DNA from: Emticicia sp. CRIBPO | GTDB taxonomy: Bacteria > Bacteroidota > Bacteroidia > Cytophagales > Spirosomataceae | Direction: 5' to 3' | Length of the DNA: 35,668 nt | Assembly: GCF_009905725.1 (NCBI RefSeq) | Contig: NZ_JAAAKV010000021.1 | Coordinates: forward strand, 1-35,668 | In this document: positions 25,518-33,500 of the stretch, one piece after another | How the letters are laid out: every line of letters begins with the position of its first letter | Position numbering within the stretch: position 1 is the first letter of the stretch | The notes under the pieces: model-generated | Seen by the model: only the letters and a program-made list of their open reading frames with translations | What the model was told of the DNA's origin: nothing | Database searches by the model: none | Translations under genes and position numbers: made by a program

Positions 25518-25546
25518 TGTTTCGGGGGATACGGATGTACTTTACC

Positions 25547-25640
25547 ACCATGAAGGCATTAAGTCCATTAAGAATACATGAAGAAGATTTCGTAGAATGA
25601 CTTAATGAAATCCCTTAATGACTCTTAATTTCTTCATGGT
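25547..25640. repeat. Inverted pair of ACCAT-type repeats forming a long palindrome
   Basis: ACCATGAAGGCATTAAG...CATTAAG (25547-25572) is faced by its near-complement at 25614-25640 (CTTAATG...CTTCATGGT), with about 41 bases between. The pair could fold into a stem of some 25 imperfect base pairs. It lies between the end of the mannoside locus and the toxin-antitoxin genes and looks like a small non-autonomous mobile repeat. The single copies at 9111, 19742 and 30492 would be half elements. Confidence 0.7.
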
Positions 25641-25685
25641 TTTGAATGTAGTTTGCGGGATGGCGAAACGCTGCTCGGATTCCCG

Positions 25686-25715
25686 CTTTCCTTACGTCTG
25701 CACAGCTTTGAGAGC
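25686..25715 (+). repeat. Degenerate half copy of the two-hairpin repeat
   Basis: CTTTCCTTACGTCTGCACAG and the following GAGAGC match the right half of the element at 26433-26483 (CATCCTTACGTCTGCAGACG...GAGAGC), but the second stem is no longer complementary. It lies eight bases beyond the stop of the antitoxin gene. Confidence 0.45.
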
Positions 25716-25722
25716 GGTATTT

Positions 25723-26022
25723 TCAAAGATATGTCAACCCGATTTTTTTGTTTAAACCTATTTCAAAAATCCTGATTAAAGTAGAAAGTTGAATGTTTCC
25801 TCTGCCGTTTTCAATTTTTGAAATGTAGCTTTTCTTGGTACCCGCTTTTTCAGCTAACTGCTCTTGTGTAAGATTTGCATTTCTCCGGGCTTCTTTAAGC
25901 ATTTCACTGATAATGAACATCTGAGAGTGCTCTTCATATCTGTTCCGGCTCTCTGTTCCTATTTTTCCGTGTTCAAGGTCGATTAACTCATCGAATGATT
26001 TGATGTTTTCGTATTTTTTCAT
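25723..26022 (-). CDS. higA: HigA-type antitoxin with XRE helix-turn-helix
   Basis: The 99-residue protein has an HTH_3 domain at about 34-88 (MLKEARRNANLTQEQLAEKA, then GTKKSYISKIENGRGNIQLS), preceded by a 30-residue charged N-terminal segment. It follows the toxin gene with a 2-base gap, and toxin before antitoxin is the usual order of HigBA modules. The protein should neutralise HigB and repress the operon by binding the inverted repeat in front of it. Confidence 0.9.
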   Translation of the reverse strand: MKKYENIKSFDELIDLEHGKIGTESRNRYEEHSQMFIISEMLKEARRNANLTQEQLAEKAGTKKSYISKIENGRGNIQLSTLIRIFEIGLNKKIGLTYL

Positions 26023-26024
26023 GG

Positions 26025-26360
26025 TTATTTCTTTTGCTGAAAATATTTATTCATTAACTCTATTCCTCTCTCTATTTCATTTTTCGGGGTCTTTTGAGTC
26101 TTCTTTTGAAAACCGTTGAAAAGTATCACCAGTTTACCTTCGTCAAAACAACAGAATATCCTGTAAATATTAGATTGATACTCTATCCTTATTTCATATA
26201 GACCTTCTGTTCCAGTCAGGTGTTTCAAAAACTTTTCCGGAATCCTGTCAACCTGTTTTATTAACTCAAGAACATACTGAATTTTATCTTTTACTTTTTG
26301 ATCTTGCTCCCGATAGAACCGGATAAAATGCTCTTCATAAAATAGGATTGTTCTTGTCAT
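26025..26360 (-). CDS. higB: HigB-type mRNA interferase toxin (RelE/Gp49-like)
   Basis: The 111-residue protein fits the phage-derived Gp49-like/HigB family (RelE superfamily). It has a basic N-terminal strand-helix, the core KFLKHLTGTEGLYEIRI, and the beta hairpin NIYRIFCCFDEGKLVILFNG, followed by a lysine-rich FQKKTQKTP segment and a C-terminal helix. Such toxins cleave mRNA on the ribosome. It is the first gene of the higBA operon. The start codon lies only 5 bases from the promoter's -7 element, so its mRNA may be nearly leaderless. No internal ATG offers a better start. Confidence 0.9.
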   Translation of the reverse strand: MTRTILFYEEHFIRFYREQDQKVKDKIQYVLELIKQVDRIPEKFLKHLTGTEGLYEIRIEYQSNIYRIFCCFDEGKLVILFNGFQKKTQKTPKNEIERGIELMNKYFQQKK

Positions 26361-26365
26361 AAGAA

Positions 26366-26396
26366 CAAAGTTATCTTAAAAGATAACTTTTTCAAA
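26366..26396 (-). promoter_or_regulatory. higBA promoter with embedded perfect palindromic operator
   Basis: On the minus strand TTTG (26396-26393), 19 bases and TAACTTTG (26373-26366) form a consensus Bacteroidota promoter. AAAGTTATCTT, AA, AAGATAACTTT (26367-26390) is a perfect 11-bp inverted repeat that fills the space between the two elements. This is the expected place for a HigA operator. The predicted transcription start falls at about the first base of the higB start codon. Confidence 0.75.
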
Positions 26397-26432
26397 ATAT
26401 ATTTTGAAATTAGTAACGTATTATACTGCTCT

Positions 26433-26483
26433 CCGGTCAGAGACCGGATGACACCATCCTTACGTCTGCAGACGTTGGAGAGC
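26433..26483 (+). repeat. Two-hairpin dispersed repeat of 51 bases (copy 1)
   Basis: It reads CCGGTCAGAGACCGG, a spacer CCATCCTT, then the palindrome ACGTCTGCAGACGT and ends GAGAGC. It is identical to 27820-27870 at 45 of 51 positions. Both stems (CCGGT/ACCGG and ACGTC/GACGT) are intact. It lies 5 bases after the stop of the exonuclease gene, in the gap before the higBA promoter. Confidence 0.75.
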
Positions 26484-26488
26484 CAGAG

Positions 26489-27109
26489 CTATTTCCAGAC
26501 GTAACTTTTTCGCTCTTTCGCCTTCCGGATACTGGAGACCGGTTTGTAACCTCCTTCAAAAAGCTGACCGGGTTTTACCATCAGTTTTTCGGGGAAGTCG
26601 TCAATTGAGGTCACCCCGGCTTTCGTGAACGCTTTAATGACCAGCTCTGCCGTGGCCCGGCTGTCGGGGCCTGCCCGGTGGTGTATGAGGTCGATGTTAT
26701 TGAACTGGCACAAAGTTTTCAGGTCGTAACGGGGAAGGCCCAGCCACACTTTTTTAGAGAATATATAACTGCATGAGTAATGAAGTTCGGGAAACGGCAG
26801 GTGATAGGTTTCGAGCGTTTTCCGCAAAACACTTAAATCGAAAGCGGCATTGTGGGCAATCAGCAACTGGTTTTCAAGCAGGGGCCTTAACTCTTCCCAA
26901 AGCGTATCGAACTCAGGTTGATCAGCCACGTCCTCAGGCGTAATGCCGTGAATCAGGATATTGAAATAATCGAATGCATTGTACTTCGGTCTGATCAGCC
27001 AGGACTTTGTCTCAGTAATCTGCCAGTCTTTCACAAACGTCAGCCCGATTTCGCAGGGGCTGTTCCGCTGTGCATTAGCTGTTTCAAAGTCTATTGTGAT
27101 GAAGTTCAT
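26489..27109 (-). CDS. DnaQ-like 3'-5' exonuclease (DEDDh)
   Basis: The 206-residue protein carries the four acidic residues and the histidine of the DEDDh class: D7 and E9 in IDFETA, D91 in AHNAAFD, and H144 with D149 in HRAGPDSRAT. It therefore should be an active exonuclease on DNA or RNA. The closest relatives are the stand-alone DNA polymerase III epsilon-like proteins; no polymerase or BRCT domain is attached. The C-terminus ends in a basic tail (RKAKERKSYVWK). It is transcribed alone, with repeats on its downstream side. Confidence 0.93.
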   Translation of the reverse strand: MNFITIDFETANAQRNSPCEIGLTFVKDWQITETKSWLIRPKYNAFDYFNILIHGITPEDVADQPEFDTLWEELRPLLENQLLIAHNAAFDLSVLRKTLETYHLPFPELHYSCSYIFSKKVWLGLPRYDLKTLCQFNNIDLIHHRAGPDSRATAELVIKAFTKAGVTSIDDFPEKLMVKPGQLFEGGYKPVSSIRKAKERKSYVWK

Positions 27110-27188
27110 TTGGCAAAGATAGGGGATTATTGATTTATATGAGGCTTTCTCATTTTCATTTGCAAATGGAACAGTAGAAATGGGCTTT

Positions 27189-27653
27189 TCATCTTAAACC
27201 CTCCATCTCCGCATATCTCTCCATCTCCGGAAAAACCTCTTCCTCAAACGTCATCAGGAAGTCGAGAATGGTCTGGTATTTTTCTTCAGTGAGCTCAATG
27301 CTCATGTAGGGCTGGTCTTGGCGGTCGGAGGGGCCGTGAATGACCGGGCTATTGAGGCTGTACCTGGCGTGGGTAAAGAAGTCCACGAGGTGTTGGAGGA
27401 CCTCAAGTCTGGTCTCGTATTTCCCGGCGATTTCAGGGAATAACTCTGCAAATTTCTTCCTGACTTCGATAAAGGATTTTTGCTTCCAGGGGTTTTGCTG
27501 TTGCTCAAAAGAGCTGCTGCTTTGTTTATAGCTTTCCATCAGGCCGGGGTCCGACTGCAGGATGACCAGGTCAGTCATCACATTCCGGATCCACAGGGTT
27601 AGGGCGAGCAGATGCCCGGCCATTTTCATGTGATCCTGTGTGTGTTCTTTCAT
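27189..27653 (-). CDS. Hypothetical helical protein, 154 aa
   Basis: I do not recognise the family. The protein is almost entirely helical and acidic, with no signal peptide or clear membrane span. The N-terminal HMKMAGHLLALTLWIRNVMTD helix is amphipathic, the middle is rich in Ser and Gln (SSSSFEQQQNPWK), and the C-terminal half alternates acidic and aromatic residues. The frame is intact, the base use resembles the flanking chromosomal genes, and the start lies 8 bases from a GGTGGCG segment, so it is likely real. A four-helix bundle fold is a reasonable guess. Confidence 0.7.
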   Translation of the reverse strand: MKEHTQDHMKMAGHLLALTLWIRNVMTDLVILQSDPGLMESYKQSSSSFEQQQNPWKQKSFIEVRKKFAELFPEIAGKYETRLEVLQHLVDFFTHARYSLNSPVIHGPSDRQDQPYMSIELTEEKYQTILDFLMTFEEEVFPEMERYAEMEGLR

Positions 27654-27768
27654 CGGTGGCGTAAGGTTGATTGAATTTTTATTACACCAGTCAAAATAAA
27701 CACAAGTCCCTGTAATTATTTTTCAGCAGGTGATTATTTAAGTAATTTTCGCTATTTTATAGTAGTTC

Positions 27769-27790
27769 AAAGCCTCTCATGAAAGGCTTT
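27769..27790. terminator. Possible bidirectional terminator hairpin
   Basis: AAAGCCT, the loop CTCATGAA and AGGCTTT form a perfect 7-bp stem in the gap between the GNAT gene and the 154-aa gene. T-rich bases on the plus side (GGCTTTTAG) are modest. It could end the leftward GNAT transcript together with the neighbouring repeat. Confidence 0.45.
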
Positions 27791-27819
27791 TAGAGTTTCT
27801 TCCATAAGAGCTTTGTTTA

Positions 27820-27870
27820 CCGGTCAGAGACCGGGTGTCGCCATCCTTACGTCCGAAGACGTTGGATAGC
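27820..27870 (+). repeat. Two-hairpin dispersed repeat of 51 bases (copy 2)
   Basis: It reads CCGGTCAGAGACCGG, a spacer, then ACGTC-CGAA-GACGT and ends GATAGC. Compared with copy 1 the first stem is unchanged and the second keeps its five base pairs while the four loop bases differ. It lies 8 bases past the GNAT stop. Confidence 0.75.
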
Positions 27871-27878
27871 TGCAACTG

Positions 27879-28289
27879 TCAATGCTCATCCCCACCATAA
27901 ATCCACATCGGTACCGTATTTCCGGCACGGGTAAAGCCTGCTTTCTGGTAGAAATCGACTGTCTGACTGTCGGAGGTCAGCATCTGCATGTGAAAATGGC
28001 CGTATTTTTCCTGCATCTTCTTCATAATCATCTGCCCGATTCCTTGTCCCTGGTAGTCAGGATGGATCAGCAGATGAGGGTAATAGACCACCAAATGCCC
28101 GTCAGAAATGGCATTGCCGATACCTGCCAGCCGCTCTCCGTCCCAGGCTGAGAGTAGGGTGTGGGAGTTGGTCAAAGCGTTGTACAGCTCGGTTGGTTTG
28201 TCCGCCGAACTCCATTTGTTGGCCCGGTACAAGGCAATGATGTCTTCTTTATCGATGTCCCTTCTTTCTGAGATCGTAATATTGCTCAT
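27879..28289 (-). CDS. GNAT-family N-acetyltransferase
   Basis: The 136-residue protein has the GNAT fold. The acetyl-CoA motif is seen in LLIHPDYQGQGIGQMIMKKM (73-92, with Q80-x-x-G-x-G form), followed by the beta5-alpha4 region MLTSDSQTVDFYQKAGFTRA. The substrate is unknown. Its start codon (28289-28287) overlaps the stop of the original ABM frame as ATGA, so the two genes were made as a translationally coupled pair. The ABM gene now carries an internal stop that may weaken this coupling. Confidence 0.92.
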   Translation of the reverse strand: MSNITISERRDIDKEDIIALYRANKWSSADKPTELYNALTNSHTLLSAWDGERLAGIGNAISDGHLVVYYPHLLIHPDYQGQGIGQMIMKKMQEKYGHFHMQMLTSDSQTVDFYQKAGFTRAGNTVPMWIYGGDEH

Positions 28290-28588
28290 TTGCTTACTTC
28301 GATAAGGGTTTCATAGTGTTCGACTGTCGGGAACGGTTCATAATAAGCGTGCAACAGGTTTCGTCAGTGCTGATAAGGTTCCGATTGCCTGAAGCCTACG
28401 GTGTGGTCTTCGAGCGTTTCCCAGTCTACCAGCAGGATGTATTTGCCGGGCTGTTCCAGGCACCGTCTTAATGAATGACGAATATAACCCTTCACGGAAC
28501 TGATGTATTGTCCGGCGATTTCAAAATCTGTTTCAAATGCCTTTTCCTTTCCGGGCAATACCTGAAGAATGGCGAGTTCCAGTATCAT
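28286..28588 (-). pseudogene. Antibiotic biosynthesis monooxygenase (ABM) domain gene interrupted by one in-frame TGA
   Basis: The frame begins MILELAILQVLPGKEKAFE and runs 74 residues to a TGA at 28366-28364. It then continues in the same frame for 25 further sense codons (RNLLHAYYEPFPTVEHYE...) and ends at a TGA that overlaps the GNAT start. ABM proteins of about 100 residues normally continue with a Trp after the YQ-H/E segment, so the TGA most simply reflects a TGG to TGA change. No frameshift is present and the downstream part still matches the family, so the change is recent. The truncated 74-residue product lacks the last helix and strand of the ABM dimer fold. A sequencing error or rare read-through cannot be excluded. 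Confidence 0.8.
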
Positions 28589-28720
28589 GTTTCTGAATGG
28601 TTTGATCCAGGTACAATAGTAAGGATAATACAGGTGGATTTCAAGTGATATGCCCTTCTTTACGGGGTTTTACGGGGAAGATTTGCTAAGGCCTTAATGA
28701 TGAGTTTGTGAATGAAAGTA

Positions 28721-29986
28721 TTACAGTAGCTTATTGAAATCTCTTTTAATACTCTCAATGATTTTGCCGGGAATATGAAGCTCATGGGCATGTTGCTCCC
28801 ATATATCTGTGGCATTCAGCGTTTTTTCGATGATGCCTCTGGCGTTTTTGATGGTATATTTATCGGCGATGCTTAGTACGTCATTCAACAGAATATCAGC
28901 TCTTTTGTAATTAACCGACAGGGCCCTGGAAGTCCTTTTGTAATTCAGTAAAGGGTTCAGCGAATAAGTCAGGTCATAAGCCGGGGATAAATTCCATTTG
29001 TCGCTGGTTTCGTCATAAATAAAAGAGTGATTTTTGAGGTGGTCGTCGGTATTGCAGAACACAATATTGAAGATCATCCGTCGGAAAAGCTCATCCGTTT
29101 CCCTATGCGGCAGTTTAAGGTAAACAGCCAGCTCGAAAAGGTTTTCGTACCGGGAGAATTCAGGGTCTTTAAAATCCCAGCCCGTCATGCCGGTAGCTGT
29201 CAGAATATGTTTTCTTTTACCATTCTGCCTGTCAAATCGCAGTGTAGCAAAGTGTTTCTGATCAATTAACCTGGAAGGCATCATCGAAATACCCAGGGTA
29301 ATGGCTGTCAGGTAATAACTGTATTCGATGATTTCCCTGTTGTAGCCGAGGTCATCATCAAGAGATAATTTCACCAGGTAGTGATTAAATTTCTCAGAGT
29401 ATTCCAGGTCGCCCGGAATGATTTCTGCCGTTTCTTTATTTTCAGAGATGAGTATCTTGGGTCTGGCACCCCCTGCTGAAGTTCCGATTTTGAAGATGTT
29501 GAGCAATGACTGGCTGTTCAATTGGTCAGCTGAAACAGACCGCTTGTTGTCCAGTACTTTTTTCAGAACATCTGTGATTTCGTCCAGGTTAATGGTAGCG
29601 TTTTCGGGAATGTGTTTCGCGGGTTGGTAACTCAGGGCCCCCATGCCACGGTTAGCTACATAGGCGAGTTGCTCGATGACCGATATTTTATCAGAGTTTT
29701 TTTGATTGGACTCCAGCCATGTTTTAAAAATGATATGCCCGAACATGTCGGGAAGAGAGTCGGCGATCATCGGAGGCAAACCCCTGAATGTTTCGTTTTC
29801 AAACTGACTGAAAACCTGTGTCTGTGCTGTCCTTTTAAAGATGAGCGGGAAAATATTCTGATACAAGCCTTCTTTAAGGAAGGCCGGGTGATATTGAAAA
29901 AAGGATTTCTTCTGGTCTTCGTCATACCCGATTTTTCCGATTTCCCGTTCAAAGCAGTACAGGTCTATGATTTTATTTCCGGCCAT
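28721..29986 (-). CDS. hipA: HipA-family serine/threonine kinase toxin
   Basis: The 421-residue protein has the HipA N-terminal subdomain (about 5-125, with the FENETFRGLPPMIADSLPD segment). The HipA kinase core includes GTSAGGARPK (168-177, the Ser-containing P-loop that is autophosphorylated in HipA) and HFATLRFDR (245-253). The catalytic FCNTDDHLKNHSF (310-322, D314 in TDxHxKN) and SPAYDL (334-339, metal-binding D338) complete the active site. All active-site residues are present. The gene starts 2 bases after hipB, as expected for a hipBA operon. E. coli HipA phosphorylates glutamyl-tRNA synthetase; the target here is unknown. Confidence 0.93.
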   Translation of the reverse strand: MAGNKIIDLYCFEREIGKIGYDEDQKKSFFQYHPAFLKEGLYQNIFPLIFKRTAQTQVFSQFENETFRGLPPMIADSLPDMFGHIIFKTWLESNQKNSDKISVIEQLAYVANRGMGALSYQPAKHIPENATINLDEITDVLKKVLDNKRSVSADQLNSQSLLNIFKIGTSAGGARPKILISENKETAEIIPGDLEYSEKFNHYLVKLSLDDDLGYNREIIEYSYYLTAITLGISMMPSRLIDQKHFATLRFDRQNGKRKHILTATGMTGWDFKDPEFSRYENLFELAVYLKLPHRETDELFRRMIFNIVFCNTDDHLKNHSFIYDETSDKWNLSPAYDLTYSLNPLLNYKRTSRALSVNYKRADILLNDVLSIADKYTIKNARGIIEKTLNATDIWEQHAHELHIPGKIIESIKRDFNKLL

Positions 29987-29988
29987 AA

Positions 29989-30255
29989 TCAGTAAAGTGA
30001 GCTATAGTTGCGGTTTTTGATTTCGTCGTCTACGAAATGATCGAATTTCTCCAATATATCGAAGTGCTGAAAAACCTTTAGGAGGGTATCTAAAGTGATG
30101 TTTTTACCCGATTCCAGGTTTTGTATGGTGATTCTCGACAAGTCCAGCGTCACAGCCAGTTGATCCTGTGATAAATTTTCTTTTTTTCTCAGAAGCTTCA
30201 CCAGGTTGCCGGTTTTGATTTTGATATCTTTTATAGTTAAAGTTTCAAAAAGCAT
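29989..30255 (-). CDS. hipB: HipB-type antitoxin, XRE helix-turn-helix
   Basis: The 88-residue protein contains an HTH at about 16-72 (GNLVKLLRKKENLSQDQLAV, then LSRITIQNLESGKNITLDTL). It is the first gene of the operon, followed by hipA after a 2-base gap. It should bind and restrain HipA and repress the operon. The upstream DNA is very AT-rich with inverted repeats that could serve as operators. Confidence 0.88.
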   Translation of the reverse strand: MLFETLTIKDIKIKTGNLVKLLRKKENLSQDQLAVTLDLSRITIQNLESGKNITLDTLLKVFQHFDILEKFDHFVDDEIKNRNYSSLY

Positions 30256-30357
30256 ATTTTGTATATTATATTATGTAAATATGGTAAAATTTATTGAATA
30301 TGTATATTATAATATTCATTTATTGAAACTTATGTAATTTATTCACATGATTATTAT

Positions 30358-30396
30358 AATATGCAAAAATATAGAAAAATATATATAATGCATATT
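30358..30396 (-). promoter_or_regulatory. Candidate hipBA promoter/operator in the AT-rich 30256-30595 gap
   Basis: On the minus strand TATTTTTG (30371-30364, TAnnTTTG) is preceded after 19 bases by TATG (30394-30391, 3 of 4 to TTTG). AATATGCA (30358-30365) and TGCATATT (30389-30396) are a perfect 8-bp inverted repeat whose arms touch both elements. A second inverted repeat TGAATAT/ATATTCA lies at 30295-30318. The leader would be about 100 bases. The rest of the gap holds one ACCAT-type repeat (30492-30517) and the terminator of the giant gene, and no gene. Confidence 0.45.
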
Positions 30397-30491
30397 TTAT
30401 TATGTATTATGCTCTGTGGTAAACCCTGTTTCACTATTTGTGCAATAAATCCTGCTGTTTCATGAATTGTGAAACAATAATCAGGTCTATT

Positions 30492-30517
30492 ACCATAAAG
30501 AAACGAAGCTCATTAAG
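30492..30517 (+). repeat. ACCAT-type 26-base dispersed intergenic repeat (copy 5, degenerate)
   Basis: ACCATAAAGAAACGAAGCTC followed by ATTAAG keeps both ends of the element (ACCATnAAG and CATTAAG) but has changes in the middle. Confidence 0.4.
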
Positions 30518-30546
30518 AGAGACATTGAGATTAACCCAAAAGAAAA

Positions 30547-30566
30547 CCCTCACCAAATGATGAGGG
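30547..30566 (-). terminator. Rho-independent terminator of the giant repeat-protein gene
   Basis: On the minus strand CCCTCA, the loop TCATTTGG and TGAGGG form a 6-bp GC-rich stem followed by TTTTCTTTT. It lies 30 bases beyond the stop codon at 30596, which fits a normal intrinsic terminator. Confidence 0.75.
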
Positions 30567-30595
30567 CTTCTGAAAATATAATTTATAAGGAGGTT

Positions 30596-33500
30596 CTAGT
30601 CAATTTTCACGATCCTGACGGTTTTGTTTTCCTGAGGTGTTCTTAAGTTAAGCAAATAGGTGCCTGAAGCGAATTTACCCAGTGATAGCTGCTTCCGGAT
30701 GGTTTTTCCTGAGCCTTGTATCTGTTCCGAGAATAAGTTTCTACCGTTAAGATCGGTGACGTGCAACTGTGCTGAAGTTTCCTTAGGAAGCCTGATCAGC
30801 AGGTCCAGAAGGTCGTTTGTCGGGTTGGGTCCTGCAGAAAGCTCCAGGCTGACGATTTCTTCTGTGATCAGCTGTTTTTCAGGTTCGGTGATTTCTTTCT
30901 TCTCGCCTGACTTACGGGCTTTTCTGGCAAGGACTGCCTGATCCTGTTCTTTGTTGTCATCACAACCAGTTCCGGTTCCGTTCCATTGCACATGCCTTCC
31001 TGACTTGATTTTGTCGGCTACAAAGAGTCCGTACATCTGGGTAGGAGTGTCTTCAGACGATCTTCTGAGGGTCATGTTACGATCTGAATGAATGGAAGCA
31101 TGCACCTGTGCACCTTTGGAGATGACGGTGTTTTTGCCGGTGAATATTTTGGCATCCTGGGCTGCTTCGTTGATGATCACCTCTTTGCCGATGCTCATTT
31201 TCTTACTGATCACCAGGAAGGTCTGTTGTCCGAAGACAATTTTAGCCCCTTTTTTGAGAGAAAGTTTTTTGATGAATACATCGCTTTTTGAGCTGAAAGT
31301 CAGGGTGGCATCCCTGCCTACTTTAACATTGCCGTAATGGTCTTCATTAGCCGAAACAGACTGGCCTTTTTTAACTTTGAGTTTTTTCTTGTCGTTAAAG
31401 GTGTTTTCGCGGAAAGGATCAGGGGTTGGGGCCAGACCTTTCATGTAAGAAGAGGCACTGCTTTCAGAATCAAAATCCTTACCGTCGGCTTTAACGAATG
31501 TCCCGGTGGCATTGACGAGGGTCTTGATAAGTTTTACTTTTTTGCCCGAATTGATGATCCCCACCCCACCGGTATTGACTTTGTTGCGATTAAGGGTAAC
31601 CTTATCAAAAGCAATGACGGCATATGAACAAGGACAAACACCCAGCGGATCGGTGACGATGACTTCCTGCAGAGCAGAAGAAGTATTGCCACTGGCATCT
31701 TTGACCGTCAGCCTGACTTTGTTGACGCCAAGACTTGAGCAGGAGAAAGCGGTTTTGGAGATGGTCGTTTCAACAATACCGCAATTGTCGGATGAACCGC
31801 CGTTGAGCTGAGCAGCAGTCAGCGAAGCAGTTTTCTCGGCACTCAACTCTAAAGTAACGGCTTTGGTGACCACTACCGGGGCGATGGTGTCGAGTACCGT
31901 CACACTAAAGTTGACGGAAGTTTTATTGTCACTTTTATCTGTAACCGTTAAAGAAACGGTTTTTACCCTCAGATCACTGCAGATGAAAGAGGTATTGGAC
32001 ACAATGAGAGATTTAATGCCGCAGTTATCAGAAGAACCGTTATCGGCCATCTGGGCAGTGATGTTCGCCAGTCCTGTTTTATCCAGGTAAACGGTCAGGT
32101 TTTTCGCCAGGGCAACAGGGGCTATGTCATCAATGATGGTAACGACAGCTACAGCAGAAGCGGTATTGCCACCGGCATCTTTAACGGTCAGCGTCACATT
32201 ATTGGGGCCGGCTGAGGTACAATCAAAATCAGTTCTGGACAGAGAAAGCTCGGTGATCGAACAGTTATCAGATGAACCGTCATTGATGTCGGCCGCTTTG
32301 ATGGAAACTTTACCTGAAGCATCCAGTTTTACAGAGATGTTTTTAACTTTAGCTACCGGGGCAGTTTTGTCAGATACCGTCACCAGGGCATAGCCTTCTG
32401 AAGTATGGCCGTGGATATCAGTGATATACAGGGCGACTTGTTTGGTGCCCAGGTCGTTACACCCAAAAACATTCTGGGATATTTTCATGGAACCGATGCC
32501 GCAATTGTCAAAAGAGCCGTTGTTGATATCACCCGGGCTGATGGTGGCTTGCCCTGCCGCGTTGAGCGTTACACTGATGTTTTTGGTTCTGACGGTCGGA
32601 AGTGTCTCATCCACCACATGGAAAGTAGTAGTACAGGATGAACTGGCTCCGAACGGATCCTTGACGGTCATCGTCACCTGGTGGGTGCCTGCCGAAAACG
32701 GACCTGCAGGAGAGAGTGAATAAGTCAGGGGATCGCCGTCGACATCATAAGATTCGGATCCTACTCTGAACGGTGTCACGGAGGCAGTACAGTTAGGCCC
32801 GGCCGGAACTGTAAAGGAGTTACAAACAGCAACGGGAGCGGTATTACATTTTGTCGCACTGACCGTGATGCTGGCAGTCGACGAACAACCACCTGCATAA
32901 AATACAGTAACAATGTAAGTGCCTGTGACAGAGGCATTATAGACCCTGGTTGTTTCACCGGTATTCCAGAGATAAGAATCTCCCGCGGACGCGATAAGGT
33001 TAACAGACGAACCCTTGCAGAAATTTGCCGGGCCATCGGCATAGACAGAGGCCACCGGGGCTGAAGGATTGCTCAGCGTAACAGGAGTGCTGACAGAACC
33101 TACGCAGCCGCCGTTGTTGATCGAAAAACCGCTGTAAGTACCACCCGGAAGACCTGAAAGGGTAAAGCTGTTGCCCGAAACAGTTACATTTTGAGGAGAT
33201 CCTGAACCTGTATAAGACAGGCTGTAAGTTCCGTTGGAAAGTCCTGAAGTCAGGAAGGTAATGCTGCCGTTGCTACTGCCGCAAGTATTCGGAGAACTGA
33301 ATGAATTAACGGCCAGAGTATGGGCAGCCGGATCGGTCAGGGTAACCGGACCGGCAGGCGAATTGGTATAAGTATTAAAAGTAATGGTAAAATTACTGTA
33401 GGAACCTGCAGAAAGCCCTGACAAAGTAAAAGCTCCGGATGTAATACTAACAGAAGCAGAGGCAGGTGATCCGCCTTTGAGATAATCAAGGGTGTATGAG

